Below, in pieces: positions 16,312-25,865 of a stretch of 64,000 bases of DNA. Every line of letters begins with the position of its first letter. Position 1 is the first letter of the stretch. Both the position numbers and the translations under genes were made by a program. Below the pieces are notes generated by a model. That model worked only from the letters and a program-made list of their open reading frames with translations, made no database searches and was not told the origin of the DNA. Source of the DNA: Flavobacterium amniphilum (GTDB taxonomy: Bacteria; Bacteroidota; Bacteroidia; Flavobacteriales; Flavobacteriaceae); NCBI RefSeq assembly GCF_023634845.1, contig NZ_JAMLJL010000012.1, positions 62,001 to 126,000 of the forward strand. The letters run 5' to 3'.

Positions 16312-16319
16312 TATCTTTG
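16312..16319 (+). promoter_or_regulatory. -7 box for uvrA
   Basis: TATCTTTG, 16 bp before the ATG at 16336. It lies downstream of an earlier in-frame ATG (16297), which is therefore unlikely to be the start. Confidence 0.6.
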
Positions 16320-16335
16320 TGTTTTGCCCATTTTT

Positions 16336-19167
16336 ATGCAACACTCAGAAGAAACGATTGAAATCATTGGCGCCAGGGCGCATAATCTTAAAAATATCGA
16401 TGTTACAATCCCAAGGGAAAAACTGGTGGTTATCACCGGACTTTCCGGTTCAGGGAAATCATCATTGGCCTTTGATACTATTTATGCAGAAGGTCAGCGC
16501 CGTTATATCGAAACATTTTCTGCTTATGCCCGACAGTTTTTAGGTGGTCTGGAACGTCCCGATGTGGATAAAATTGACGGATTGTCTCCGGTTATCGCCA
16601 TTGAGCAGAAAACCACCAGTAAGAGTCCGCGTTCAACTGTTGGAACCATTACCGAGATTTACGACTTCCTTCGTTTATTATTTGCCAGAGCCGGTGACGC
16701 TTACAGTTACAATACAGGCGAAAAAATGGTTTCCTATTCTGATGAGCAGATTAAAGCCTTGATTATTGACAATTTCGAAGGGAAAAGAATTAATATTCTG
16801 GCACCCATCATCCGTGCCCGTAAAGGTCATTATGCCGAATTATTCCAGCAGATTGCCAAACAGGGATTTGTGAAAGTCCGTGTAAATGGTGAGGTTCAGG
16901 ATATATTGCCGGGCATGAAACTCGACCGTTATAAAACCCATGATATTGAAATCGTAATCGACCGTTTGGTGATCGATTCATCGGAAGACAATGAAAAAAG
17001 ACTGAACGAAAGCATCAAAACCGCCATGTATCATGGAGAAAACGTATTGATGATTTTGGATCAGGACACGAATGAAGTGCGATTTTTCAGCCGGAATTTA
17101 ATGTGTCCATCCACCGGAATTTCGTACCAAAACCCGGAACCCAACTTATTTTCATTCAACTCCCCGAAAGGCGCCTGTGAGTATTGCAACGGATTGGGAA
17201 CCGTGAATGAAATCAATGTTAAAAAGATTATTCCAAATCCGAAGCTATCCATTAAAAGCGGTGGATTGGCACCAATTGGCGAGTATAAATCCACCTGGAT
17301 ATTTAAGCAATTGGAAACCATTGGTGAAAAATTCGGGTTTAAACTGACCGATTCCATCGAAACCATTCCGGAAGAAGCCATGGAAATGATTCTGAATGGC
17401 GGAAAAGAGAAATTCTCCATCGAATCAAAGACAGCCGGTGTAACCAAGGAATACAAAATCGACTTTGAAGGAATATCCAACTTTATCAAATCACAGCATG
17501 ATGAGTCGGAATCGACTTCGATCAAGCGTTGGGCAAAAGACTTCATGGATGAAGTGGATTGCGGTGATTGCGGTGGTTCACGTTTGAAAAAAGAAGCTTT
17601 ATACTTCAAAATCAATGAAAAAAACATAGCCGAATTATCCAATATGGATATTTCGGAACTGACCCATTGGTTTGCTGATACTGATGCGCACTTAACCGAT
17701 AAGCAAAAAATCATTGCAACTGAAATCTTAAAGGAAATCAGAGCCCGATTGCAGTTCTTAGTCGACGTGGGGCTGAATTATCTGGCTTTGAGCCGGAATT
17801 CAAAATCACTTTCAGGTGGTGAAGCACAGCGTATCCGTTTAGCAACGCAGATTGGTTCCCAACTTGTGGGCGTTTTATACATTCTGGATGAACCGAGTAT
17901 TGGATTGCATCAGAGAGACAATGAAAAACTGATTCACTCTTTGGAACAATTAAGAGACATCGGAAATTCAGTAATTGTGGTCGAACATGACAAAGACATG
18001 ATTGAACGTGCCGATCATGTGATTGACATTGGCCCGAAGGCCGGAAAATATGGCGGACAAATCATCAGCGAAGGCACGCCTGAACAATTATTAAAAGAAA
18101 GCACCATTACCGCCCAATTCATGAGTGGTAAGATGAAGATCGAAATTCCGAAGGAAAGAAGAAAAGGCAACGGAAAAAAATTGAAACTGACCGGAGCGAC
18201 AGGTAACAACCTGAAGAATGTTTCGGTGGAATTGCCTTTAGGAAAACTGATTTGTGTGACCGGCGTTTCGGGATCAGGGAAATCGACCTTGATCAATGAA
18301 ACCCTATACCCTATCTTGAACGAACATTTTTTCAATGCGGTAAAGAAACCCCAGCCTTACAAAAAGATTGAAGGATTGGAGCACATTGATAAGGTGATTG
18401 ATATAGACCAAAGTCCGATTGGGCGAACACCACGTTCGAATCCGGCGACTTATACCGAGGTTTTCACAGAAATCAGAAGTTTGTTTACCCAAACTCCCGA
18501 AGCCATGATCCGTGGATACAAAGCAGGCCGCTTCAGTTTCAATGTGGCAGGCGGTCGATGCGAAACCTGTGAAGGAAGCGGTGTGAGAACCATTGAAATG
18601 GCCTTTTTACCCGACGTATATGTCGAGTGTGAAACTTGTCAGGGAAAACGTTTCAACCGTGAAACCTTAGAAATACGCTACAAAGGAAAATCGATATCCG
18701 ATGTATTGAACATGACGGTGGATGAAGCCGTACCATTCTTTGAGAACATCCCGAAGATTTACCGTAAGATCAAAACCATACAGGATGTGGGATTGGGTTA
18801 CATTACGTTAGGCCAGCAAAGCACCACACTTTCGGGCGGGGAAGCACAGCGTATCAAACTGGCGACCGAGTTATCCAAAAAAGATACCGGAAACACTTTC
18901 TATATTATGGACGAACCGACTACCGGTTTGCATTTTGAAGACATCAGAGTATTGATGGACGTGATTCATAAACTGGTTGACAAAGGGAACTCGGTGTTGA
19001 TCATTGAGCATAATATGGATGTGATTAAGCTCGCCGATTACATTATCGACATTGGTTATGAAGGCGGAAAAGGCGGTGGTGAGGTAGTTGCCAAAGGAAC
19101 TCCCGAAGAAATCATAAAAAATAAAAAGAGCTACACGGCTCAATTTCTAAAAAAAGAATTATTTTAG
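16336..19167 (+). CDS. uvrA: excinuclease ABC subunit A
   Basis: The damage-recognition ATPase of nucleotide excision repair, 943 aa from MQHSEET, the normal UvrA length. Two ABC modules are visible: Walker [14 protein letters not shown] near residue 35 and [12 protein letters not shown] near 640; signatures [12 protein letters not shown] near 495 and [12 protein letters not shown] near 835. Zn-binding cysteine sets include CEYCNGLG and the [15 protein letters not shown] pair. The upstream Met at 16297 was rejected because the promoter box lies after it. uvrB is not in the window. Confidence 0.97.
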   Translation: MQHSEETIEIIGARAHNLKNIDVTIPREKLVVITGLSGSGKSSLAFDTIYAEGQRRYIETFSAYARQFLGGLERPDVDKIDGLSPVIAIEQKTTSKSPRSTVGTITEIYDFLRLLFARAGDAYSYNTGEKMVSYSDEQIKALIIDNFEGKRINILAPIIRARKGHYAELFQQIAKQGFVKVRVNGEVQDILPGMKLDRYKTHDIEIVIDRLVIDSSEDNEKRLNESIKTAMYHGENVLMILDQDTNEVRFFSRNLMCPSTGISYQNPEPNLFSFNSPKGACEYCNGLGTVNEINVKKIIPNPKLSIKSGGLAPIGEYKSTWIFKQLETIGEKFGFKLTDSIETIPEEAMEMILNGGKEKFSIESKTAGVTKEYKIDFEGISNFIKSQHDESESTSIKRWAKDFMDEVDCGDCGGSRLKKEALYFKINEKNIAELSNMDISELTHWFADTDAHLTDKQKIIATEILKEIRARLQFLVDVGLNYLALSRNSKSLSGGEAQRIRLATQIGSQLVGVLYILDEPSIGLHQRDNEKLIHSLEQLRDIGNSVIVVEHDKDMIERADHVIDIGPKAGKYGGQIISEGTPEQLLKESTITAQFMSGKMKIEIPKERRKGNGKKLKLTGATGNNLKNVSVELPLGKLICVTGVSGSGKSTLINETLYPILNEHFFNAVKKPQPYKKIEGLEHIDKVIDIDQSPIGRTPRSNPATYTEVFTEIRSLFTQTPEAMIRGYKAGRFSFNVAGGRCETCEGSGVRTIEMAFLPDVYVECETCQGKRFNRETLEIRYKGKSISDVLNMTVDEAVPFFENIPKIYRKIKTIQDVGLGYITLGQQSTTLSGGEAQRIKLATELSKKDTGNTFYIMDEPTTGLHFEDIRVLMDVIHKLVDKGNSVLIIEHNMDVIKLADYIIDIGYEGGKGGGEVVAKGTPEEIIKNKKSYTAQFLKKELF

Positions 19168-19341
19168 TCGGCTGATTTTTTTCTAGCCCTTATAGTCTCG
19201 TCCCGAGGACGGTCCGAGAGTCATCCTTTTTTTGCTTTGACCCCTTCGACTATCTCAGGGCGGCGGGCAAAAAAAGATACAGCGATCTCGTCTTGGGGAC
19301 GAGAGAAAACAGCTCTTAATAATAAAACAATTAAAAGATAA
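19168..19341. repeat. intergenic repeat remnants with CTCGTC palindromes
   Basis: Between uvrA and the LOG gene are two related short palindromic pieces: CTCGTCCCGAGGACG-like (about 19197-19212) and TCTCGTCTTGGGGACGAGAG (about 19289-19308), flanking a CCCTTCGACTATCTCAGG segment. They resemble the GTCTCG...CGAGAC hairpin inside the 300-bp element at 28.9 and 30.2 kb. No gene is seen here. Confidence 0.45.
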
Positions 19342-20064
19342 ATGAAAGAAGAATTTTTGAATGAAGATGACAGAATCCAGGATAAGTTAATGCAGAAAAC
19401 CTGGAATGAAATACGTACAAACGATTCATGGGGAATATTTAAAATCATGTCGGAGTTTGTTAACGGGTACGAAAGCATGGCCAGAATTGGTCCGTGTGTA
19501 TCTATTTTCGGATCGGCGAGAACAAAACCGGATGATAAATATTACTTATTAGCTGAGCGTATTGCGTATCAGATCAGTAAGGCAGGATATGGTGTGATTA
19601 CAGGCGGTGGACCGGGTATCATGGAAGCCGGTAACAAAGGAGCGCACCGTGGCGAAGGAACATCGGTGGGATTGAACATCGAGTTGCCGTTTGAGCAACA
19701 CTTCAACCCGTATATCGATAAGGATAAAAACTTAAATTTTGATTACTTCTTTGTGCGTAAAGTAATGTTTGTGAAGTATTCACAGGGATTTGTGGTTATG
19801 CCGGGCGGTTTTGGAACTTTGGATGAATTGTTTGAAGCCATCACATTAATCCAAACCAAGAAGATTGGTAAGTTCCCGATTATCTTAGTGGGAAGCCAGT
19901 TTTGGAAAGGATTGATTGATTGGGTCAAAGAAATCATGATCAATCAGGAGAAAACGGTAAGCCCGGGTGATATGGATTTAATTCAAATCGTAGACACTGA
20001 AGAAGAAGTGGTTGAAGCGCTTGATAATTTCTACAAGAAATATAATTTAAGTCCGAACTTTTAA
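19342..20064 (+). CDS. LOG family protein (TIGR00730-type)
   Basis: A 240-aa Rossmann-fold protein. GGGPGIMEAGNKGAHRG (about 93-109) and PGGFGTLDELFE (about 155-166) are the two signature motifs of the LOG/lysine decarboxylase-like family, nucleoside-monophosphate phosphoribohydrolases that release the base from AMP or cytokinin ribotides. Members with an N-terminal extension such as this are common in Bacteroidota and may act as AMP nucleosidase-like enzymes. Ended by a clear terminator. Confidence 0.88.
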   Translation: MKEEFLNEDDRIQDKLMQKTWNEIRTNDSWGIFKIMSEFVNGYESMARIGPCVSIFGSARTKPDDKYYLLAERIAYQISKAGYGVITGGGPGIMEAGNKGAHRGEGTSVGLNIELPFEQHFNPYIDKDKNLNFDYFFVRKVMFVKYSQGFVVMPGGFGTLDELFEAITLIQTKKIGKFPIILVGSQFWKGLIDWVKEIMINQEKTVSPGDMDLIQIVDTEEEVVEALDNFYKKYNLSPNF

Positions 20065-20065
20065 T

Positions 20066-20090
20066 AAAAAGCCCTTAGGGGCTTTTTTTA
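20066..20090 (+). terminator. intrinsic terminator after the LOG gene
   Basis: AAAAAGCCC (20066-20074), short loop, GGGCTTTTT and further T; it begins 2 bp after the stop codon. Confidence 0.85.
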
Positions 20091-20093
20091 TTG

Positions 20094-20160
20094 GACTTCT
20101 TAGACTTCTTAGACTTTTTAGACTTTTTAGACTTCTTAGATTACTTAGATTACTTAGACA
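20094..20160 (+). repeat. 9-bp tandem repeat
   Basis: Seven consecutive 9-bp units of the type GACTTCTTA, GACTTTTTA or GATTACTTA (20094-20156) plus a partial eighth, directly after the LOG terminator. Units vary at two positions, as in a decaying minisatellite. No coding potential. Confidence 0.85.
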
Positions 20161-20237
20161 GTTAATAACCCCTGTCCTTTCGTCTTTCCTGTCAGATTTT
20201 TCATTAACTTTCAAAATAAATATAATACCGGCAGGAA

Positions 20238-20645
20238 ATGAAACATAAAGACAACCATTCTGATATTTTGATTCTTCCTAAGGATCAGGGGCGTACTTAC
20301 AATTGCGGCACCATGACGGCCATTTTTAAGGCAGATGAAAACGAAACAAATGAAAAATACAGCGTTTCGGAATGGTGGTTGGAACCCAATTCAGGTGGTC
20401 CGGGAGCACACTTTCACGAAGACAATGATGAAGTTTTTTATGTACTGGAAGGCACGACAACGTTTTTGATTGGTGACAAATGGATTGATGCCGAAAAAGG
20501 TACATTTTTAAGAATCCCCGCTAAAACCATGCATGATTTTAAGAATCAAACCGATACAAAAACGGGGGTGCTGAACTTTTTCATTCCGGGTGGGTTTGAA
20601 CGGAATATGCCGTCGATTGTACAGTGGTTTGAAGAAAATCAATAA
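20238..20645 (+). CDS. cupin domain protein
   Basis: A 135-aa single cupin barrel. GPGAHFHEDNDEVFYVLEG (about 54-72) supplies the His, His and Glu metal ligands of cupin motif 1; PAKTMHDFKN (about 95-104) is motif 2 with the second His. Cytoplasmic, with no signal peptide. Substrate cannot be deduced; relatives include quercetinase-like and sugar-binding cupins. It stands alone. Confidence 0.83.
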   Translation: MKHKDNHSDILILPKDQGRTYNCGTMTAIFKADENETNEKYSVSEWWLEPNSGGPGAHFHEDNDEVFYVLEGTTTFLIGDKWIDAEKGTFLRIPAKTMHDFKNQTDTKTGVLNFFIPGGFERNMPSIVQWFEENQ

Positions 20646-20741
20646 ACACTTCTATACATATACGTAATTAAACAAACCAATAGTAACAACCATAGTCACA
20701 AAAAATCCCTACTAAATAAATATCCCGCATTATCCAAAAGC

Positions 20742-21281
20742 ATGAAAAACATCATAATTCCCCTTTCAACGCTATTATTACTCGCCTGCAATCAAAATAC
20801 AAAAACAGCGGGAAATCAGGATCTTCCTTTTTTCCATTTTGACCAAATCGAATATTACCATAAAGACATTTCAAAAAAAGAGCTTCAGACTATCGGAGCA
20901 AAAGAAGATAAAACCCGGAAAGAACAAGCCCTGTTGCAAATCCTGACGGGAAATGTACCGGTTTCCATCAAGGATACGCTCTTTATCAAAAACATGGATA
21001 TTCTTGGCTTTGAAAAAGACACCATCGATGCTAAATTAAACCCAAAAATATCCCACCTGTTTTCATTACGCGAGGTATTGAAACCTGTAACTTCACCTGT
21101 GACACCCGATTTTGGTGATGTTTTGATATTCAGAAGGGACAAGCATATAATCGGTATGGCCAAAATCAGTTTTGACGGTTCGAAACATCAAATGATCGGG
21201 GAACGTTATAATGATTCCAATTTTGGTCAATCGGGTGAATACAAAGAATTGGAAAAAATCCTGAAGCAATACAAACAATAA
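20742..21281 (+). CDS. lipoprotein, unknown function
   Basis: A 179-aa protein with lipobox LLLAC (Cys16). The mature region is mixed alpha/beta with FFHFDQIEYYHKDISK near the start and RRDKHIIGMAKISFDG toward the end. No family is recognised. First of a row of short, loosely spaced plus-strand genes of unrelated type. Confidence 0.65.
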   Translation: MKNIIIPLSTLLLLACNQNTKTAGNQDLPFFHFDQIEYYHKDISKKELQTIGAKEDKTRKEQALLQILTGNVPVSIKDTLFIKNMDILGFEKDTIDAKLNPKISHLFSLREVLKPVTSPVTPDFGDVLIFRRDKHIIGMAKISFDGSKHQMIGERYNDSNFGQSGEYKELEKILKQYKQ

Positions 21282-21388
21282 CCGTAAAATACAGCATGCC
21301 TGAGTATTTTGCGTAAATTAGCACCAACATCCATCTGGCCATTAGGCTACACACTACTCTATTCTATTGAAGGGCTAAAAAAAGTAAT

Positions 21389-21814
21389 ATGGACACAGAA
21401 ACGCAAATTAGCAATTATATCACCAGTCAGCCGGAAGCAAAACGTAACGATATGCAAATTTTGCACGAAACCATATTAAACATCAAACCGGCATCGAAGC
21501 TGTGGTTTCTGGACGGTAAAAACAGTGACGGCAAAGTAGTATCCAATCCCAATATAGGGTACGGATCACAAACGATTCAATATGCTGACGGGAGTACAAA
21601 GGAATTTTACCGGATCGGCCTCAGTGCAAACACCACCGGGATTTCGGTATATATCATGGGGATTGAAGACAAAACTTTTTTGCAGCAAACCTATGGAAAG
21701 GAAATCGGCAAGGCCAGTGTGACCGGATATTGCATTAAATTCAAAGCCGTTAAAGACATCAACATTTCCGTACTGGAAGCAGCGATACGGCACGGATTGG
21801 AACTTGGCCAATAA
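21389..21814 (+). CDS. DUF1801 (YdhG-like) domain protein
   Basis: A 141-aa cytoplasmic protein. The pattern of a short N-terminal helix (QISNYITSQPEAKRND), LHETILNIKP, and a beta strand repeat with YAD and GLSANTTGISVYIMG fits the DUF1801 fold, a small SCP2/iron-chaperone-like alpha/beta domain. Function in bacteria is not established. No sign of operon structure with neighbours. Confidence 0.72.
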   Translation: MDTETQISNYITSQPEAKRNDMQILHETILNIKPASKLWFLDGKNSDGKVVSNPNIGYGSQTIQYADGSTKEFYRIGLSANTTGISVYIMGIEDKTFLQQTYGKEIGKASVTGYCIKFKAVKDINISVLEAAIRHGLELGQ

Positions 21815-21868
21815 AACCAATTACAAAACAAACCATAACTATTTTTATAACCCTTTAACCAATTCACT

Positions 21869-22246
21869 ATGAAAAAATACAGCCTTCTTTTTCTTCTTCT
21901 GTTTATGCTATTAATCTCTTGTGAAGGATCTGATACGTACCGTGGAAAATGGAAAGCCATGGACCCAAGCGGGAAGAAATCTGAAATTAATTTCGAACCG
22001 AAAAAATTCGCCATTAAAAGCAGTGATGGTAAAATCAAGGTGTATGAATATAGCCAGAACTCCGTTAAAACGGAAAACGGAATTGAAACCTATGGAATCC
22101 GTTTAGACGATGGCCGCGGCTATATGATCCATTTCCCTAAAAAAGACGAAAGCGTTGCAGTGATATTAGATGAAACCGGTAATTTGCTTTATACCATCAG
22201 CCGGAAAAGCCATATCAATCAAGAAGACATTTACAAATTGGATTAA
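21869..22246 (+). CDS. lipoprotein, unknown function
   Basis: A 125-aa protein with lipobox LLISC (Cys18). The mature domain begins SDTYRGKWKAMDPSGKKSE, a common opening of small lipocalin-like or META-like single-domain lipoproteins in Bacteroidota, followed by alternating short strands. No definite family. The next gene begins 18 bp after its stop, suggesting a shared transcript. Confidence 0.65.
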   Translation: MKKYSLLFLLLFMLLISCEGSDTYRGKWKAMDPSGKKSEINFEPKKFAIKSSDGKIKVYEYSQNSVKTENGIETYGIRLDDGRGYMIHFPKKDESVAVILDETGNLLYTISRKSHINQEDIYKLD

Positions 22247-22264
22247 AATTAAAACCTTAAATCA

Positions 22265-23089
22265 ATGAAATCAACATTCACCATAACACTCTTACTGGTA
22301 TCTCTTTTTAGCGCCATTGGACAAAATAAATTGGATAAGCTAAAAGACCAAGCGGTCAAAGAAGGGCTCCTGCTATACCAGTCTGAAAAAGCTTCATGGC
22401 ATGGTACTGATCTTTTTCTTGAAAAATTTACTGAGCGGGAAAAATTGGGCGGCTATATTTCATACACCGACGGTGACAACCCGAAATGCGTATTTATTTC
22501 AAAGCAAGATAGAACTACTGCAATAGGAACCATTACTTTTGATAAGACCTTTGACCTTAAAACGGCGACAACCGACTTAACCGAACGCAAACTGACGCCA
22601 ACTGAAAAAGAATATTTTGATTTGAGAATCAAAGCATCTGAAAGAATCAGTTCTGATACCATTTTCGCGTACTATAAAAATACGGGTTTTAATATAGTTC
22701 CTTTAATCTCGGGAAATGAAAAAAAGGTTTATGTTCTCACCGGTTCCAAAGAAAATGGAAAATTCATCATCGGAAACGATTATTTAATCGAGTTCGACAA
22801 AAAAAGCAATGTGAAAAAAGTGAAAAAACTTCATAAAGGTCTACTTGTTTTTGAATATGGCAATACTGAAGAAATAATAGTTAGTGGCATACACACACAT
22901 TTACCGGAATATGATGATGTAATAACCCCAACGGATATATGCACCATAATGCTTTATCAGGATCTTGCCGGTTGGGGAACACATCTTGTTACTTCTGAAA
23001 AATATGTTTCCATCTGGGATTGCAAAAAAAATGAATTGGTTGTTTTGACTAAGGAAGCATGGGAAAAAATCAATAAAGAGCAGAAATAA
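22265..23089 (+). CDS. secreted protein, unknown function
   Basis: A 274-aa protein with a signal peptide (about 1-18, ending SAIGQ). The remainder is mixed alpha/beta with no recognised motif; LYQSEKASWHGTDLFLEK and the WDCKKNELVVLTKEAWEK end are the most distinctive parts. Probably periplasmic. It follows the lipoprotein gene closely and is followed 29 bp later by an OsmC-family gene. Confidence 0.65.
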   Translation: MKSTFTITLLLVSLFSAIGQNKLDKLKDQAVKEGLLLYQSEKASWHGTDLFLEKFTEREKLGGYISYTDGDNPKCVFISKQDRTTAIGTITFDKTFDLKTATTDLTERKLTPTEKEYFDLRIKASERISSDTIFAYYKNTGFNIVPLISGNEKKVYVLTGSKENGKFIIGNDYLIEFDKKSNVKKVKKLHKGLLVFEYGNTEEIIVSGIHTHLPEYDDVITPTDICTIMLYQDLAGWGTHLVTSEKYVSIWDCKKNELVVLTKEAWEKINKEQK

Positions 23090-23118
23090 ATACAAAACTA
23101 ACGTGTAAATCCTTTCAC

Positions 23119-23520
23119 ATGAACATTTCGGCTACCCTGAAGAATACTTTCGGAAAAAACGAAGTAATTGTTTCTACCCAAAACAATGAGAAGACTATTG
23201 CAATTGCTTCAAAGGATGGCGGATTCGGATCAGCGGTTAATGGCGGGGAATTGCTGTTCCTATCCATTGCCACCTGTTTCTGCAATGATATTTACAGGGA
23301 AGCTGCCAAACGGAATCAAAAAAACGATGCCGTGGAAGTTACGGTTTCGGGTACGTTTGGAAAAGAAGGAGAACCGGCACAGAAAATAACATACAAAGTA
23401 AATGTAGAATCGGAACAGCTTACAGAGGAAGAGATTGAAGATTTAATAGCGTATGTAAACACCATTGCCGAAATCCATAATACCTTACGCAAAGGCATTG
23501 CCGTGACACTGGAAAAATAA
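23119..23520 (+). CDS. OsmC family protein
   Basis: A 133-aa cytoplasmic protein of the OsmC/Ohr superfamily, thiol peroxidases acting on organic hydroperoxides. GGFGSAVNGGELLFLSIATC (about 34-53) with the following FCNDIYREAAKR carries the central-helix cysteines; however the second peroxidatic Cys of true Ohr near the C-terminus is absent, where EIHNTLRKGI is found. It therefore belongs to the YhfA/OsmC-like branch and the peroxidase role is uncertain. Confidence 0.78.
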   Translation: MNISATLKNTFGKNEVIVSTQNNEKTIAIASKDGGFGSAVNGGELLFLSIATCFCNDIYREAAKRNQKNDAVEVTVSGTFGKEGEPAQKITYKVNVESEQLTEEEIEDLIAYVNTIAEIHNTLRKGIAVTLEK

Positions 23521-23547
23521 ATACTTTTGCTTCAAAACAACCTACAT

Positions 23548-24081
23548 ATGAATAAAACTTCCCGAAGGAAAAAAATCCTGCTCGTACTTCTAACCTTTAT
23601 CCTTATTGTTCTGGCACTTCCCGAAAGTTTTAAAATGCCGGTTACCGGCGCCACCACAAGCAGTTACAATAAAGATTCGTTTTGGTATTACCCATGGGGA
23701 AAATCGGGAACCCATAAAGGTGTAGACATATTTGCCAAAACAGGCACACCGATAGTGTCGTCAACGAAAGGCATTGTGCTTTACAGCGGCCAAATCAAAA
23801 TGGGCGGCAATATTGTGCTGGTATTGGGCCCGAAATGGCGTCTTCATTATTATGCCCATTTGGATACGATACAAACTTCCGTCTTTTCAGTTGTGGGCCA
23901 CAAAGATACAATCGGGACTGTGGGCACTTCCGGAAACGCAAAAGGCAAACCGTCTCATCTGCATTATTCCATTTTTACCTTAATCCCTTATGTGTGGCGT
24001 GCCGACAAAACCCCTCAGGGCTGGAAAAAAATGTTTTATTTAAACCCTGTTGAAAAACTGAATGCGAAAAGTAGTTATTGA
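23548..24081 (+). CDS. M23 family (LytM-type) peptidase
   Basis: A 177-aa exported or membrane-anchored protein: basic start MNKTSRRKK, one hydrophobic segment (about 9-25) and an M23 domain. HKGVDIFAK holds the HxxxD zinc ligands and SHLHYSIF the HxH ligand, with YYAHLDTI between. An upstream in-frame Met adds only seven residues and was not used. Substrate is expected to be peptidoglycan cross-links, though single-domain members may also act on secreted proteins. Confidence 0.82.
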   Translation: MNKTSRRKKILLVLLTFILIVLALPESFKMPVTGATTSSYNKDSFWYYPWGKSGTHKGVDIFAKTGTPIVSSTKGIVLYSGQIKMGGNIVLVLGPKWRLHYYAHLDTIQTSVFSVVGHKDTIGTVGTSGNAKGKPSHLHYSIFTLIPYVWRADKTPQGWKKMFYLNPVEKLNAKSSY

Positions 24082-24161
24082 TATTTACGATACAGAGCAC
24101 TTACTATTTTCTGATTATCCAAAAAACTTATCTTTACACCCATAACCCAAACCCCATACTT

Positions 24162-24527
24162 ATGAAATCATTATTTACACTTTTATTCCTATGTCTTAGC
24201 AGCTTATCATTTTCACAAACCGATTGTAAATTTCTCAAAAATTGTGAATTGAAATACGATGACGGAAATACCGGAACGGTTATCATTAAAGACAATAAAC
24301 ATGTTGAGTCCTTCGAGAATGGAAAATACTTTATCAAGTCGGATTTAAAATGGGTAAACGATTGTGAATACAATGCAACCCTGACCGAAGCAACATTACC
24401 TGATTTCCCGTTCAAACCCGGTGTGGTGATGAATGTCAAGTTTGAAAAAATTGAAGGCAACGTCATAACCGGTACCGGTTCAATTGAAGGAAATAAGTTT
24501 CCTGTCAGATTTGTCAGAGTGAAATAA
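24162..24527 (+). CDS. secreted small protein, unknown function
   Basis: A 121-aa protein with a classic signal peptide (1-19, SLSFSQ). The in-frame extension upstream (28 residues) has no signal-like shape and would bury the signal peptide, so ATG at 24162 is the start. The mature domain contains CKFLKNCELKYDDGNTGTV and a GKYFIKSDLKWVNDCEY stretch, with three cysteines. A family of similar secreted proteins exists in Flavobacteria, function unknown. Confidence 0.68.
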   Translation: MKSLFTLLFLCLSSLSFSQTDCKFLKNCELKYDDGNTGTVIIKDNKHVESFENGKYFIKSDLKWVNDCEYNATLTEATLPDFPFKPGVVMNVKFEKIEGNVITGTGSIEGNKFPVRFVRVK

Positions 24528-24572
24528 AACTAAACCAGAATAGCTTTTTACCCTATACCATTCAATAGCAAT

Positions 24573-25109
24573 ATGCCTAAATTCAAAACTGAAACAATCA
24601 TACTTATAATCCTCTGGATAAATGTCGCTTTTTCATTGGCCGTAAATCCATATGTAAGTCCGCAATTTAAAATCGGAATGGCCGGTTTAACGATTGCAAC
24701 CTTATGCTTTTGGAAACTACCAAAATATGGCAGTCACTTCTTAATGTTATTATTGCTTTTCTCGCTTTTTGAACACATCACGTTCAGTACGATTAATTTT
24801 CACACGGGAATCAAATCCTCAAATATCGACCTACAAATCAACATATTGTCATTGATTTTACTGCTTATTTTAGTCTATAAAAGAAGGGAAATGATCCGCA
24901 AATGGTATTACCATACCGGTAAAAATGAAAAAGAAGAATCGGATGCTAAACTTATGTTCTTTAAAAAAGGATTTCAAAACCTGTCTGAAAGAGAACTTGA
25001 AATGAAACTTGAAAATGAAATTCTTACTGATGAAGCTAAAACAGCAGTAACTGAATTGCTTGAAGAAAGAAGAATGAATTCTACTCAACACAGTAACAAT
25101 ATCAATTAA
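24573..25109 (+). CDS. membrane protein with charged C-terminal helix
   Basis: A 178-aa protein with about four TM segments within residues 8-102 followed by a cytoplasmic coiled or helical tail rich in Glu and Lys (about 105-172). No family is recognised. Located among short unrelated plus-strand genes. Confidence 0.65.
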   Translation: MPKFKTETIILIILWINVAFSLAVNPYVSPQFKIGMAGLTIATLCFWKLPKYGSHFLMLLLLFSLFEHITFSTINFHTGIKSSNIDLQINILSLILLLILVYKRREMIRKWYYHTGKNEKEESDAKLMFFKKGFQNLSERELEMKLENEILTDEAKTAVTELLEERRMNSTQHSNNIN

Positions 25110-25161
25110 AATAGTTATAAATACAATTCCATTTAAAATTGAAGGGAACCACTAAAAACCA

Positions 25162-25764
25162 ATGTTGCAAACACCTGACAAAGAAGTAATTTACATAAAC
25201 CGGTTCCGGTTTTTCACATCACTGATAATCTGTTGGTTTTTTGTCATTATATGCATTTTCACCGTTTTTATTCCCGGATTGATTTTTTTTGGATTATGTG
25301 CTGTCTTAATGACGTACCGCTTATTCGAACCAAAAAAGAAAATTATTTTGACCGGAACAAAGGAGTATAAAGAGCAGATTAAAAAAGATTTTCAGGCAAG
25401 TCTGACAGATCTTGGCTTTTTTACTTATTCCGATAATGGTTTTGGTGTTGAAATCAATGGCCATAGCCATAGTATTGCCTGGACTGGTATTCAGGCGCTG
25501 TTTGGTTACAAAGTTGATCTCTATACTTTAGATGAAATCCGGATGGATGTTTTCTGTGATGACGATATTTTATTTACTATTTCAGAAGAAACACCCGGAT
25601 GGTATGTTTTTCTTAAAAAAATCGAAGAGCAGTTCCCGGCTATTAAACAAAACTGGAATCTTGAAATTGCATTTCCCGCTTTTTCAGCAAATCTGACACT
25701 CCTGTACGAAAAACACAATAAGACTTTTGACGAAGCGATTGACTATTATTATAAAAAGAATTGA
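25162..25764 (+). CDS. two-TM membrane protein, unknown function
   Basis: A 200-aa protein with a hairpin of two TM segments (about 14-52) followed by a soluble domain of about 145 residues ending in DEAIDYYYKKN. PKKKIILTGTKEYKEQI links the two parts. The topology, with a cytoplasmic globular domain after a two-TM hairpin, is common in uncharacterised Bacteroidota proteins. No family is recognised. Confidence 0.62.
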   Translation: MLQTPDKEVIYINRFRFFTSLIICWFFVIICIFTVFIPGLIFFGLCAVLMTYRLFEPKKKIILTGTKEYKEQIKKDFQASLTDLGFFTYSDNGFGVEINGHSHSIAWTGIQALFGYKVDLYTLDEIRMDVFCDDDILFTISEETPGWYVFLKKIEEQFPAIKQNWNLEIAFPAFSANLTLLYEKHNKTFDEAIDYYYKKN

Positions 25765-25820
25765 TACCGATAATCTCAGTAAACTTTCCATTCTTCTTAA
25801 ATCAATTTTACTCTTTTCGA

Positions 25821-25828
25821 TATCTTTG
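25821..25828 (+). promoter_or_regulatory. -7 box for the split gene
   Basis: TATCTTTG, 37 bp before the ATG at 25866. It fixes the start downstream of an earlier in-frame ATG at 25761. Confidence 0.55.
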
Positions 25829-25865
25829 CCAAAAATCCCCAATTACAAATCTTTACCAAAAGAAA

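Noticed and set aside
16297..16335. Upstream start for uvrA
   Set aside because: The TATCTTTG promoter box lies downstream of that Met, and the extra 13 residues do not fit UvrA.
19221..19478. Minus-strand open frame overlapping the LOG gene
   Set aside because: It lies partly in repeat remnants and antisense to a conserved gene.
25761..25865. Earlier start for the split gene
   Set aside because: It precedes the promoter box and would hide the signal peptide.
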